Shown: positions 1-8,479, numbered from the stretch's first letter. The stretch is 64,000 nt of DNA from G963675935 sp963675935 (GCA_963675935.2 CAXXPV010000004.1:1-64000), one strand, 5' to 3'. The notes: a model not told the origin generated them from the sequence alone. Translations and numbers: made by a program.

Positions 1-100
1 GCCTATGGGGAGATGGGCAACTTTGACTGTTTTGAACCGGCTGGAAATGGAAAATCTCGGTCGTATGGGTTAGAATCAAACCCCAAACGAGGAGAAATCC

Positions 101-418
101 ATGACTGCACCACGACGATGTTTCACCACAGACCAGAAGGCTACCATCCTTAAGAGGTACTTGGTCGATAAAGTACCGATGTCGGATCTGTGCGACGAGT
201 ACGGCATCAAGCCCAACCAAATCTACGCCTGGCAGAAAATCCTGTTCGATAACGCCTCGGCCGCCTTTCATCCGGTCGCCAAACGCGAGGCCCAAAAACT
301 GTCCGCTCAAGAGGAGGAGGTTGCCCGGCTGCGGGCCAAGCTCGTTCAAAAGAACGAGGTCATCTCCGAATTGATGGAGGAGAACGTCCGCGCAAAAAAA
401 GAGGCTGGGGAACTCTAA
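101..418 (+). CDS. IS3-type transposase OrfA (HTH protein)
   Basis: This 105-residue protein has an N-terminal helix-turn-helix (about residues 8-50, CDEYGIKPNQIYAWQK) and a C-terminal Glu/Lys-rich coiled coil (about 68-100). That is the usual OrfA build of IS3-type elements, where it binds the element ends and is joined to OrfB by frameshifting. The start has a good upstream purine stretch (cgaggag). It ends at 418, and the OrfB frame (-1) is already open across the end of this gene. An A7 run just before the stop would allow the fusion. The family call is secure; the subgroup is not. The left end of the element is not identified and may lie outside the window. Confidence 0.85.
   Translation: MTAPRRCFTTDQKATILKRYLVDKVPMSDLCDEYGIKPNQIYAWQKILFDNASAAFHPVAKREAQKLSAQEEEVARLRAKLVQKNEVISELMEENVRAKKEAGEL
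394..401 (+). promoter_or_regulatory. Probable programmed -1 frameshift slippery site (A7G)
   Basis: Seven A residues followed by G are read as GCA AAA AAA GAG in the OrfA frame, six codons before its stop. The -1 frame is open from at least 361 and continues without a stop into OrfB. IS3 elements commonly make the OrfAB transposase by -1 slippage on such runs. The motif and frames are seen directly; the function is inferred. Confidence 0.65.
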
Positions 419-465
419 ACGGATGTTGGGTTCCCCATGACACCCGCGATGAAGTCGTCGATTAC

Positions 466-1389
466 GTGCGGCGTTGGAACGAGCGTACAGAGATTCCCGC
501 CCGGCAGTTCGTCGCTTGGTTGGGCATTACATCGAGCAAGTTTCACGACTGGAAGGATCGCTATGGCAAACGCAACGAACACAACGGTTGGGTGCCGCGC
601 GACTGGTGGCTCGAAGACTGGGAGAAGCAGTCCATCATCAAGTTTTCGTTCGAGTTTCCGTTGGAAGGCTATCGACGATTGGCGTTCATGATGCTCGACC
701 GCGACGTGGTGGCGGCAAGCCCCAGCACGGTGTATCGCGTATTGAAATCGGCGGGCCGCATCGGCCGCTCAACGAACAAACCCTCCAAGAAAGGCACGGG
801 CTTCCATCAGCCGAAAAAACCGCATGAACATTGGCATATCGACATAAGCTACATCAACATCCATGGCACGTTTTACTACCTGACGACGATCCTCGACGGC
901 TACAGCCGTTACATTGTGCATTGGGAGATTCGCCGTTCGATGACCGAGCAAGACGAATTGGTTGTTCTTCAGCGTGCAAAAGAAAAGTTCCCGAACGAAA
1001 CGCCTCGGATCATCAGCGACAACGGGTCGCAATTTGTGGCGAAGGATTTCAAGGAGTTCATTCGCATCTGCGGGATGACACATGTGCGGACGAGTCCGTA
1101 CTATCCGCAGAGCAACGGCAAGCTGGAGCGATTTCACGGGAGCATCAAAGGCGAGTGTATTCGGCCCGGCACGCCGATCTCGCTGGAGGACGCGATTCGC
1201 CTCGTCGGCAACTATGTGGAGCATTACAACCACGTTCGCTTGCACAGCGCGATCGGCTACATTGCGCCGTCGGACAAGTTGTCGGGCCGCGAGACGGAGA
1301 TTTTCGCAGTGCGAGACCGCAAGCTAAACGAGGCTCGCGAGCGTCGCAAGGAGCAACGCGAGGCGTCGCGTTTACGAACGGTTGCCTGA
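466..1389 (+). CDS. IS3-type transposase OrfB (DDE integrase domain)
   Basis: This is the catalytic half of an IS3 transposase with an rve integrase fold. The DDE residues are visible in HIDISYI (first Asp), IISDNGSQF (second Asp) and SNGKLERFHG (Glu), followed by the usual LHSAIGYIAP motif. A GTG at 466 is the first start in frame, but the frame is open upstream to at least 361. The working product is probably OrfAB made by -1 frameshifting rather than a separate OrfB. The protein looks complete. The terminal repeats of the element could not be placed. Confidence 0.88.
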   Translation: MRRWNERTEIPARQFVAWLGITSSKFHDWKDRYGKRNEHNGWVPRDWWLEDWEKQSIIKFSFEFPLEGYRRLAFMMLDRDVVAASPSTVYRVLKSAGRIGRSTNKPSKKGTGFHQPKKPHEHWHIDISYINIHGTFYYLTTILDGYSRYIVHWEIRRSMTEQDELVVLQRAKEKFPNETPRIISDNGSQFVAKDFKEFIRICGMTHVRTSPYYPQSNGKLERFHGSIKGECIRPGTPISLEDAIRLVGNYVEHYNHVRLHSAIGYIAPSDKLSGRETEIFAVRDRKLNEARERRKEQREASRLRTVA

Positions 1390-1819
1390 CGGCTGAAACT
1401 CGGCTACGATGGTAAACGGCCTGGGCGGAGGATAGGGCTCTGGTGGGAACCAACCCGAGCGCCGACCTAGGGGTTGTGAGCGAGGCATGGGCGGCGGCCA
1501 CGCTGCCGTCCACCTCCCTCGCTTACAACATCAATGCGCAAAATCCAAGGCACTACCAAACAACTTTCATGTCTTAACGATCCTTAACTCAGCAATCGAC
1601 GTTTCCATTTCACGCTGAACCAAAACAGAAGTGGCGGTAAAGCCAGGACGGCTTTGTATCTGACTTTGGTGGATTTGGTTTTTGGCATGGCGACAACTCC
1701 TTGTCGCTGATTGTAATCGTCGCAGTCAATGCGTCCAGATGAAGGGGCCAATCCCGCTAATGTTTAACAATGTTCTAACAATCAGCCTCCTATTTCGGCA
1801 AAGCAACCAAGGATTTCGA
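1390..1819. other. Intergenic stretch with an R1-family repeat
   Basis: No gene is supported here. From about 1473 to 1530 there is an imperfect palindrome (gttgtgagcgagg against cctcgcttacaac, 12 of 13 pairs), followed by the R1 repeat. Short reading frames in this stretch have no recognisable content. Confidence 0.5.
1509..1627 (+). repeat. R1 repeat, uninterrupted copy
   Basis: About 118 bp that recur with roughly 85% identity at 17911-17925 plus 19728-19834. There the repeat is split by an insertion sequence right after gtccacctccctcgc. This copy therefore represents the empty site. It ends in tttccatttcacgctgaac, which is identical in both copies. Its function is unknown. Confidence 0.8.
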
Positions 1820-2131
1820 TCAGGATTGTTCGTTGGCCATGTGAGCTTGGTACAGTGCTCGTGTTTCCCAAAACTGCTCAATTGGCGATAGGCGGTGCAG
1901 AAATCGGTGACAATCGAGATCAAGGCAGACCAACCATTTCCAATCTGGCAACCAACCTTTTGGAATGGAGCGAGATGTGCCTTTTCTATTTGGGGCCTTA
2001 TAGGTTAAATGATGGGCTTGAAACGGCCCTTCCATCCCGCCACACCTCTCGCACTGGCCACCGGCCTTGGCAAAGACGGATTCGGCGGTCTGTTTCCAAA
2101 TCTCGGTCTTCAAGAAGTCATCGTATTTCAT
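1820..2131 (-). CDS. Small HNH-type zinc nuclease-like protein
   Basis: This 103-residue protein has a CERCGG pair of cysteines (about residues 27-32), then QAHHLTY (about 41-47) and a C-terminal CLDLDCHRFLH. This Cys2-His-His-Cys-His arrangement is that of small HNH/HNHc zinc-binding nuclease domains. The N-terminus is mostly helical and has no other domain. The start codon lies only 11 bp from the target duplication of the adjacent IS66 element, and aagggg upstream is a usable ribosome site. The IS has therefore replaced the native promoter. Activity is inferred from the fold only. Confidence 0.65.
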   Translation of the reverse strand: MKYDDFLKTEIWKQTAESVFAKAGGQCERCGGMEGPFQAHHLTYKAPNRKGTSRSIPKGWLPDWKWLVCLDLDCHRFLHRLSPIEQFWETRALYQAHMANEQS

Positions 2132-2141
2132 GTGCCCCTTA

Positions 2142-2149
2142 GTTATTTA
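2142..2149. repeat. IS66 target site duplication, left (gttattta)
   Basis: A perfect 8-bp direct repeat with 4644-4651, immediately outside the IS66 end. Eight base pairs is the known IS66 target duplication length. Confidence 0.92.
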
Positions 2150-2235
2150 GTGTCCGTTCGGCGAACTCCATCTTCATTCTTGCCGAGTGATCTGTCAAGA
2201 TCGGGCCATCGCAACTTACATCCAGGAGACCAGCG

Positions 2236-2577
2236 ATGGCCAATACGATTCGAGACCCTAACCGCGAGAAGGTCTGGCGGCAGATTGTGGCAAGACACGC
2301 GAAGAGTGGGCTGACTGTCCGGCAGTTCTGTCACCGAGAAAGACTCCACGAATCCGCATTCTACTTCTGGCGGCGAACGATCCAAGAGCGCGGCCCCAAG
2401 CGATGCACTCGCAAGCAGCCAGCCTTTGTCCCGTTGGTTCTCGGCGAGGTTCACGCGGCGGCCTGCATCACGCTCGAACTGCGCGGCGGCCGATCGCTCC
2501 GCTTGAGCGAATCGTTTCCGGTCGATCGCCTCGCCACTCTCGTCCACGCCCTTGAGGCGAATGAGGGCCAGCCATGA
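2236..2577 (+). CDS. tnpA: IS66 accessory protein TnpA
   Basis: This 113-residue protein has the N-terminal helix-turn-helix typical of IS66 Orf1 (LTVRQFCHRERLHESAFYFW) and a basic middle. The C-terminal part ends with a strand-rich LELRGGRSLRL motif common to this family. Its role is probably DNA binding at the element ends. The start ATG follows an aggag site. It overlaps tnpB by 4 bp (ATGA), so translation is likely coupled. Confidence 0.9.
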   Translation: MANTIRDPNREKVWRQIVARHAKSGLTVRQFCHRERLHESAFYFWRRTIQERGPKRCTRKQPAFVPLVLGEVHAAACITLELRGGRSLRLSESFPVDRLATLVHALEANEGQP

Positions 2578-2909
2578 TCGGGGCAACTCACGGCATGCGC
2601 GGTGGGCAAGTCTGGATCGCCACCACGCCGGTCGATATGCGCAAGAGCTTCGACGGCCTGGCCGAAGTGGTGCGATCGTTTCTCGGCCACGATCCGCTTG
2701 GCGGCAATGTCTTCGTCTTTCGCAATCGTTCCAGCGAGCGAGTGAAGATTCTGTGGTGGGACGGCGACGGCCTGACCATCTACTACAAGCGGCTCGAACG
2801 CGGCACGTTTCGCTTTCCCCAAAGCGACGAACGCTCGATCGCCGTCGATGCCGCGCAGCTTCTGCGACTGCTCGACGGATTGGAAGTCGCCGCGCGTCGC
2901 GCGGGATAG
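2574..2909 (+). CDS. tnpB: IS66 accessory protein TnpB
   Basis: This 111-residue protein matches the IS66 Orf2 family (PF05717 type). It shows the conserved TTPVDMRKSFDGLA segment near residue 20, then VFVFRNRSSERVKILWWDGDG, split over residues 45-65, and a C-terminal leucine-rich helix. It is essential for IS66 transposition in studied elements, though its biochemical role is unclear. Translation is coupled to tnpA by the ATGA overlap. The length is normal. Confidence 0.93.
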   Translation: MIGATHGMRGGQVWIATTPVDMRKSFDGLAEVVRSFLGHDPLGGNVFVFRNRSSERVKILWWDGDGLTIYYKRLERGTFRFPQSDERSIAVDAAQLLRLLDGLEVAARRAG

Positions 2910-2967
2910 CACAAATAATTTCCAACTCCACTTGCGCGATCGGCCGATCTATGTTATACCAATCGCC

Positions 2968-4590
2968 ATGCTTGCCATCGACCAGCTTCCCGACGATCCC
3001 ACGCTCTTGAAAGACATGCTTGTCGAGCATTACGCGCGGCGTGATGCCGAGATTCAAGCGGCCGTGGAAGCCGAGATTCAAACGGCCGTTGACGAGGCGG
3101 TTCAAGCGGCGGTGAACGAAGCGGTGGCGAAGACGACGCGGGAAGTAACGGTTTATTTCCTGCGGCGGATGTACGGCCCGCGCAATGAGCGGTTCGATCC
3201 GCGACAACTGCTTTTGTTCGGGCTGAAGATCGACGATATGCCGCTGGACAGAGCGAGCGTCGCCGAGGAATCGGGCGAAGAACTTTCGACCCGTCGTGTG
3301 GCGAAGCGGCACAAGCACGGCCGTCGCCCGCTGCCGGATCATCTGCCGCGGATCGACATCGAGCACGACTTGGCCGACGCCGAGAAGGCGTGCCCGATCT
3401 GCGGCGAACTGCGTGAGCGGATCGGCCAGGAAGTGAGCGAGCAACTCGAATACCTGCCGGCGTCGTTCAAGGTATTGCGGCACATTCGCCACAAATACGG
3501 CTGCCGCCGATGCGAACACGACGGCTACAATCCGCAAATCGTTGCCGCGGCGAAGCCCGCGCAGCCGATCGACAAGGGTTTGCCGGGGCCGGGCTTGTTG
3601 GCCTACGTGGCGGTGAGCAAGCTGGGCGACCATCTTCCGCTCTATCGCTTGGAAAACATCTTCGCGCGGCAGAACATTCAGATCGCCCGGAGCACAATGT
3701 GCGCGTGGATGCAGGCCGCCGGGGAGTTGGCTCGGCCGTTGGTGTCGCGGATGATCGAGCGAATTCTCCAATCGCGAAACATTCACACCGACGACACGCC
3801 GGTGCCGATCCAATCGCCTGGCGAGGGAAAGTGTCGCAAGGGTCGGCTTTGGGGCTACCTCGGCGACGCGGCGAATCCGTACATCGTCTACGACTACACG
3901 CCGAACCGCTCGCGGGCAGGCCCGGCCGATTGGCTCCGCGATTTCAAGGGATTTTTGCAGGCCGACGCCTACGGCGGTTACGACGGGATTTATCACACAG
4001 GCCATGTCGTCGAGGTTGCCTGCTGGGCGCATGCGCGTCGCAAGTTCTTCGAGGCGAAGGAGACCGATGGCCGCCGCGCCGCCGAGATGCTCGCGATGGT
4101 GCGTGAGTTGTACGCCGTCGAGGACGAAGCAAAGGAACTGGGCGACGACGCGCGGCGCGAACTGCGCCAAGCGAAGAGCGTGCCGATCCTCGCGCGGATC
4201 AAAACATGGCTTGACGCCGAGCAGCAAAATGTTTTGCCTCGCAGCGCGATGGGCCAAGCGATCGGGTACGCATTGAACCAGTGGAATGCCCTGTGCGTCT
4301 ACACCACCGAGGGCTTCTTGGCGATCGACAACAACGCGGCCGAGCGGGCAATGAAGCGTGTGGCCATCGGCCGGAAGAATTGGCTTTTCGCGGGCAATGA
4401 CCGAGCGGGCGAGACCACCGCGCTCTTGTATTCCTTGATCGCCAGCGCCGAGCGGCATGGTCTCGATCCTCAGCGATACCTGACCGGCTTATTTGCCCGG
4501 CTTCCTTTCGCTCCGACGGAGGAATTGGACCATTTCCTGCCGGACGTTTGGAAGCAAGCCGCCGCAACCGAGTCCTCCCCGCCGCAATAG
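2968..4590 (+). CDS. tnpC: IS66 transposase TnpC
   Basis: This 540-residue DDE transposase has an N-terminal coiled coil (about 20-65, EIQAAVEAEIQTAVDEA), a zinc-finger-like module (CPICGEL near 140 and CRRCEHDG near 180) and the catalytic core. The acidic residues lie in NIHTDDTPVPI, LQADAYGGYDG and IDNNAAERAMKR. The C-terminal tail is present. I chose the ATG at 2968 because the in-frame sequence upstream overlaps the tnpB region and shows no family character. The gene is intact and complete. Confidence 0.92.
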   Translation: MLAIDQLPDDPTLLKDMLVEHYARRDAEIQAAVEAEIQTAVDEAVQAAVNEAVAKTTREVTVYFLRRMYGPRNERFDPRQLLLFGLKIDDMPLDRASVAEESGEELSTRRVAKRHKHGRRPLPDHLPRIDIEHDLADAEKACPICGELRERIGQEVSEQLEYLPASFKVLRHIRHKYGCRRCEHDGYNPQIVAAAKPAQPIDKGLPGPGLLAYVAVSKLGDHLPLYRLENIFARQNIQIARSTMCAWMQAAGELARPLVSRMIERILQSRNIHTDDTPVPIQSPGEGKCRKGRLWGYLGDAANPYIVYDYTPNRSRAGPADWLRDFKGFLQADAYGGYDGIYHTGHVVEVACWAHARRKFFEAKETDGRRAAEMLAMVRELYAVEDEAKELGDDARRELRQAKSVPILARIKTWLDAEQQNVLPRSAMGQAIGYALNQWNALCVYTTEGFLAIDNNAAERAMKRVAIGRKNWLFAGNDRAGETTALLYSLIASAERHGLDPQRYLTGLFARLPFAPTEELDHFLPDVWKQAAATESSPPQ

Positions 4591-4643
4591 CCGCCCGCCC
4601 CCCGCCATCCATTTCCACCCCCTGCGGTTCGCGGAACGGACAC

Positions 4644-4651
4644 GTTATTTA
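4644..4651. repeat. IS66 target site duplication, right (gttattta)
   Basis: The right copy of the 8-bp duplication found at 2142-2149. Confidence 0.92.
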
Positions 4652-4765
4652 TGCCGCTCAGTGTGAAATCGGCTCGCCTGACTTGAGGAGGGCAACGGCG
4701 GCAGGCGGGTCGCCCGCCGATCCAAACACTGCAACATCCCGGCATAACGATTGAAACCAACTGGG

Positions 4766-4803
4766 CGACCTCGGTGTTGTCTGTGGGACACCGAGGTCGT
4801 TTT
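4766..4803 (+). terminator. Hairpin terminator candidate
   Basis: A perfect 12-bp stem (cgacctcggtgt with acaccgaggtcg), a 10-nt loop, then tttt and a further T-rich stretch on the plus strand. It sits between the IS66 right end and the 3' end of the leftward hypothetical gene. It could stop readthrough out of the IS or act on both strands. Confidence 0.6.
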
Positions 4804-4828
4804 GGTTTCGGCGGCTTCCTGTCTTGAC

Positions 4829-5401
4829 TCAGAACCCCTCTTCGCTCCAGTTCACCGAATCTTCCTGCTGTCGTGGAGAAGACATCGATTGGGTTATCCC
4901 GACCAACGTAGCAAGGTCTCTTTCGTCCGTTTCCGTCCATTCTTGCAGCCACCCGATCAGACTCATTCTAAGTGACTCCGTCATGGCCCGACCGTGTTTT
5001 AGTGCCTCTGTAGCACTGATCGCCAGTAACGCTGCCGCAATCTGCTGGTCGTCCTCGTCGAGACACGCCAACGCCTCTGGGGCCAGCCCGGCTGACGTGA
5101 GCACACCATCCACGGTGGCTCCCAGCCACTCTGGACGATTCGTTTCTATCCAAGCCAACACCCAGTTATTGACGACGAGTTCCAGTGGGCACTGCCATCG
5201 CTCGTTTTCAGGGTTCGACAAGTCTAACCAGTCATAGTCGAGATACCGCATGTCGTGCTCGAATTCTTCAATGTGATAAAGAAGTTCGGCACGCTCGTCT
5301 GCCGTGAGGCGTGTGATGAGGGGATGATCCTCGTTCAGCTTCGTCTCGTCGCCCACATCGTATAAGCACCAAGGTCGTTCACAAGTCGTCGTATCGATCA
5401 T
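4829..5401 (-). CDS. Hypothetical acidic protein
   Basis: I do not recognise this 190-residue protein. It is strongly acidic, Trp-rich and probably all-helical and cytosolic. The first half contains LTADERAELLYHIEEFEHD and PENERWQCPLELVVNNW. The second half has a helical LDEDDQQIAAALLAISATEAL. There is no signal peptide or membrane segment. Its start ATG overlaps the stop of an upstream small frame as ATGA, and the ribosome site is weak. It lies between IS elements, so it may be cargo or a resident of an old island. Coding character is good; function is unknown. Confidence 0.6.
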   Translation of the reverse strand: MIDTTTCERPWCLYDVGDETKLNEDHPLITRLTADERAELLYHIEEFEHDMRYLDYDWLDLSNPENERWQCPLELVVNNWVLAWIETNRPEWLGATVDGVLTSAGLAPEALACLDEDDQQIAAALLAISATEALKHGRAMTESLRMSLIGWLQEWTETDERDLATLVGITQSMSSPRQQEDSVNWSEEGF

Positions 5402-5676
5402 TTTGTAACTTTCTGCCCAAATGGGCTTTGTTGGTACTGCAACTGCCCACGCACAGACAGAGTGGCGGTGGGCCGATTGTGCAGATCGTCAGCTACTTCG
5501 CCGAGTCTGCGGACGCCGTAGAGGACATCAAAGATGCCGCATGGCGTGCCTGTTGATTCATTCAATTTAGCAGTTTCACCCAAGAATATCAAACCGATTG
5601 TTCGCACCAAGAAACAACTTTCAAACGCAATCCGTAATATGAAAATGCAAAACCAATTTTCGGTCCGAAAATTCAA
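5398..5676 (-). CDS. Doubtful small frame upstream of the acidic protein
   Basis: A 92-codon frame overlapping the next gene by ATGA, which is the main reason to list it. The first 30 residues are hydrophobic and Cys/Phe-rich. The rest resembles no family I know, and its DNA is more AT-rich than neighbouring genes. It could be a remnant. Confidence 0.25.
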   Translation of the reverse strand: MNFRTENWFCIFILRIAFESCFLVRTIGLIFLGETAKLNESTGTPCGIFDVLYGVRRLGEVADDLHNRPTATLSVRGQLQYQQSPFGQKVTK

Positions 5677-6172
5677 ACAAGAATCTTGCCGTTACAAATG
5701 AGTCAGATATTTACGGCCCGGTCGGTGGTCAGGCGGCGTGATCGGCGGCAAACACATGCTCGGGCCACTGACCGTTATTAGCCAGTGGAAGGCGACCCTA
5801 TTCGACTGATTATTAACGGCGGCATCGTGGGGACTGCCGTCAGGCAGAACTGGACATAGAGGACAGACAGGCTGGACAGGATTCAGAGGAGTGGGACAAT
5901 TATTGCCTATCAACGGGCGAGGTGGGATGCAGAGGAGAGTGCCGTAGACAGATCGGCCAGCTACAGAGTTCATCAGAGGAGTTGGTTATATGGCCCATTT
6001 CCGTTTTCATTTGGGGTCGATTTCACACCGATGTGAAAACGGAAATGAAAACGGAGAAACACTTGTTTTTGCGGCAGTTTTGCTACAAACCATCCCGTTT
6101 TCATCGCCTGTCCAATCCTTAGATTGGACGGCGTGAAAGCGGGGGATTATCCGTATTATGAAAGCCGTCCCA
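5677..6172. other. Intergenic stretch with nothing recognised
   Basis: About 500 bp of low coding character between the acidic protein and the winged-helix remnant. A few short frames exist on both strands, without family features, good starts or codon bias. There are short repeated phrases around acaggctggacagg near 5870 but no clear structure. Confidence 0.4.
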
Positions 6173-6352
6173 TCAAGCTTCAATCGACAAAAGCCGGTAA
6201 TACAACTTGGGCCTATTAACCGCCTCTTGGGCCACAAATATTCTCCCCTCTGTAACCAAACCATTCAATTCTTTGCTGATCTTCCCACTGCTCCAATCCA
6301 ATACCTCTGCCAACCCACTCTGGGTAATACAGTTCGGGAGCATTTCGATTCT

Positions 6353-7877
6353 GTAGGAGGAAAATGATCTAGCAAAATACCTTCGAGTCGTCGATAAGGG
6401 CGGTTCTATTTCACCAATCTGGCGGAAAGGAGTTCCACCATGCCCTATGTCACGAACGACGGCTCGAAGGCGGTCCAGAGGATAGCAGAAATTGAGCGGC
6501 AGTTGCAAGAGGCAAAAGCGGAGTTCGAGCGATGGCTGGCGAAGGGAATCGCGCCGACCAGTGCCGCCGAGTTGGCACAGCGGGAGCGGGAGGGAAAGGG
6601 TTTGACCGACCGGCTCCAGGTGTTGGCCACCGCGTTGGAACTGCAACGGGCCTTGGCCAGCCCGGCGTTGCACGCGCAGGAGCGGGCGCTGGCCAAAGCC
6701 TCGCTCAAAAAGATGAAAGACTTCGGCTATCGGTCGGTGACGGTGCAGTTTCTGGGCGGGATGGAGGTGGAGGTGATGGTTCGCTACTGGTGTCGCAGCC
6801 AACCCCGTGCCGACAAGGGGAAAGGGAGTTATTTTGGCCTGACGCTGTTGGGGGTATGTGACCGCACCACGCCCGCGCTGGCCAGTGAAGTGGCCCAACT
6901 TGCCGCGGCATTGAGTTCCTTCGAGGATGCCCAAGCGCGGCTGCGGCAGATGGGCGTGGACATGTCGATCCGGCGGATCGCCAATGTGGCATACCATTTT
7001 GCCCAGCGGGCGCGGAGCCGTCAGGCCGTGGACGGCATGGGCATCGAGGGCTCGCTGGCCGGGCGGCGTGTGGTGATTTCCACCGACGGCGGCCGGCTTC
7101 GCGTTCGCAAGAACAAGCGGGGCAAGCGGACTAAAAAGTGGCGATCGCGTTACCGCACCGATTGGCGCGAGCCCAAGTTGTTGGTGATCTACGCGGTGGA
7201 CGAAACAGGGCGGATCGCTCAAGAGTTCGCGCCGGTGATCGACGGCACGCTCCAGGGCCCCGACGAAGTGTTTCGGCTGATGGAATTCTATCTCCGCCAG
7301 TTGCACATCGACCAAGCGAAAGAAGTCTTGTTCATTGCCGACGGGGCGAAGTGGATTTGGTTGCGAGTCGCACAATTGTGGAAGCGTCTGGGATTGGCGG
7401 GCGTCGTGCGTTGCCGGGAGTTGGTGGATTTCTACCACGTCGTCGAGCACGTCTATGCCCTGGCCGCCTTGAACACGTCGTGGCGGGTCCGCGAGCGGAA
7501 GCGTTGGGCGACGCGACAACGGCGTCGCTTGTGGCGTGGAGAACTGAAGGCGTTCACCGAAGAAGTCGAGCGACTCTGCGAGGGGAAGCGTGGCAAGGGC
7601 TGGAGTCGCGAACGGGACTACCTCCTGCGCAACGCTCGTGCCGGGCGTCTGGATTATGCCAAGGCGCGTCGCGCGAAGATGCCGATGGGCAGCGGCTCGA
7701 TGGAGAGCGCGGTCCGTCGGGTCATCAACTTGCGGTTGAAGGGGCCAGGCATCTTCTGGCACGAGGAGCACGCCGAACAGATGCTCATGTTGCGTGCCTA
7801 TTACAAGTCGAAACACTGGCAAGTCCTGACAAACAAAGCCTTTGCAACACCACTGGCCAATGCCGCATAACTCCTAC
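6353..7877 (+). mobile_element. ISKra4-like insertion sequence
   Basis: A single-gene element of about 1.5 kb. Short terminal inverted repeats gtaggag and ctcctac lie at the edges, and tgtaggag at the left matches the inward reading of the right end. No convincing target duplication is visible. It interrupts a winged-helix gene on the opposite strand. Confidence 0.7.
6440..7870 (+). CDS. ISKra4-family transposase
   Basis: This 476-residue transposase opens with a helical segment rich in Glu/Gln (10-75). The catalytic core shows VVISTDGGRLRVRK (Asp near 215), EVLFIADGAKWIWLR (Asp near 300) and MPMGSGSMESAVRRV (Glu near 430) followed by RLKGPGIFWHEEHAE. The order and wording of these motifs are those of ISKra4 transposases. 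The ATG follows ggcggaaaggagt, a strong ribosome site. The gene is intact. Confidence 0.85.
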   Translation: MPYVTNDGSKAVQRIAEIERQLQEAKAEFERWLAKGIAPTSAAELAQREREGKGLTDRLQVLATALELQRALASPALHAQERALAKASLKKMKDFGYRSVTVQFLGGMEVEVMVRYWCRSQPRADKGKGSYFGLTLLGVCDRTTPALASEVAQLAAALSSFEDAQARLRQMGVDMSIRRIANVAYHFAQRARSRQAVDGMGIEGSLAGRRVVISTDGGRLRVRKNKRGKRTKKWRSRYRTDWREPKLLVIYAVDETGRIAQEFAPVIDGTLQGPDEVFRLMEFYLRQLHIDQAKEVLFIADGAKWIWLRVAQLWKRLGLAGVVRCRELVDFYHVVEHVYALAALNTSWRVRERKRWATRQRRRLWRGELKAFTEEVERLCEGKRGKGWSRERDYLLRNARAGRLDYAKARRAKMPMGSGSMESAVRRVINLRLKGPGIFWHEEHAEQMLMLRAYYKSKHWQVLTNKAFATPLANAA

Positions 7878-7952
7878 AAAGACGCAATGCTCCCTTTCAA
7901 CTCGCACACATAAAACGTCTCATTCTTTGCTGGCATTTGTGAGACTTTCTTG

Positions 7953-8050
7953 TCAATAGTTTAGCAGTTTATAACGTCCTTCTCGGGAGGTACGCAACGA
8001 ACCTTATGCTATGAAGTCCTTTGAAGCATGTCAAACTGCTAAACTGTTGA
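7953..8050. repeat. 18-bp inverted repeat with a 62-nt spacer
   Basis: The arms 7953-7970 and 8033-8050 pair over 17 of 18 positions around the core agtttagcagttt. It could be a hairpin, a recombination-site relic or the end of an older element. It lies between the ISKra4-like element and the integrase remnant. Confidence 0.6.
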
Positions 8051-8385
8051 AGTTTTGTTAGAATTTGACGAGCAAGAAATAATGAAAGAAGGACGATGCT
8101 GGCAGGATGAAAGGATGGCAACGGGCGGATCATCTTGGCCGACAACGAACCGGACGATCTCCCGATCCTCGTTCTCGCCGACTGCCGCCCTCAACTCATC
8201 ATGACCAGTTCAGCCCGGTCAACAATTTCTCTTTTTAAGGTGAACCCTACACAGTCACACGACCGGACACGGTTGGAGGGCGACGATGGTTGGCTTGTTT
8301 TCGTCTTTGGTTTTACAGAACGTTATCAGTTTTGTTTGCGATTGAAAACGAAGGTATTTCAGCGGCGATTTTTCAATGTGTTTTT

Positions 8386-8440
8386 GGTCCCACAACGGTC
8401 CCACAAGAGTGCCACAACGGTCCCACAAGGGTGCCACAAG
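8386..8440. repeat. Five tandem 11-bp iterons
   Basis: Five head-to-tail 11-bp units with consensus ggtsccacaas (for example ggtcccacaag). They lie immediately beyond the 3' end of the integrase remnant. Such iterons next to a tyrosine recombinase can be arm-type or excisionase sites. That function is an inference here. Confidence 0.7.
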
Positions 8441-8479
8441 GAATTTGGTGTTTTTGCAACTCGTTGCTACTAAACATCT

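Larger units (their letters stand above)
2150..4643 (+). mobile_element. Complete IS66-family insertion sequence
   Basis: A 2494-bp element with imperfect terminal inverted repeats of about 16-18 bp. The left end starts gtgtccgttcggcgaac and the right end read inward is gtgtccgttccgcgaacc. It carries tnpA, tnpB and tnpC, all apparently intact, and is bounded by a perfect 8-bp target duplication. Everything required for mobility appears to be present, which suggests recent insertion. It landed just upstream of the HNH gene. Confidence 0.92.
6173..7936 (-). pseudogene. Small winged-helix protein split by an ISKra4-like element
   Basis: The 3' part (6173-6352) encodes a clear winged helix-turn-helix: ITQSGLAEVLDWSSGK, ISKELNGLVTEGRIF and a C-terminal YYRLLSIEA before the stop. 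The matching 5' part lies beyond the IS at 7878-7936 and reads MPAKNETFYVCELKGSIASL from an ATG at 7936. Removing the IS (about 6353-7877) joins the halves to within one base of an in-frame 80-residue protein. That base can be accounted for by uncertainty in the IS boundary. I infer an insertional knockout of a small transcriptional regulator. Confidence 0.6.

Noticed and set aside
2143..4458. Long minus-strand frame opposite IS66
   Set aside because: It is antisense to tnpA, tnpB and tnpC, with repetitive Arg/Ala/His-rich sequence and no family features; the plus-strand genes explain the region.
5692..5973. Minus-strand 93-codon frame
   Set aside because: Pro/Cys-rich with no codon bias, ribosome site or family resemblance.
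6353..7822. Long minus-strand frame opposite the ISKra4-like transposase
   Set aside because: Only its last 60 codons (6173-6352) look real, as a winged-helix end. The rest is antisense to the transposase.
8386..8440. Possible CRISPR-like array
   Set aside because: The units are 11 bp, head to tail and without spacers, and no cas genes are present.
8135..8473. Plus-strand 112-codon frame
   Set aside because: It runs through the iterons; the start NEPDDLPILVLADCRP is protein-like but too short to name, so it may be a relic at most.
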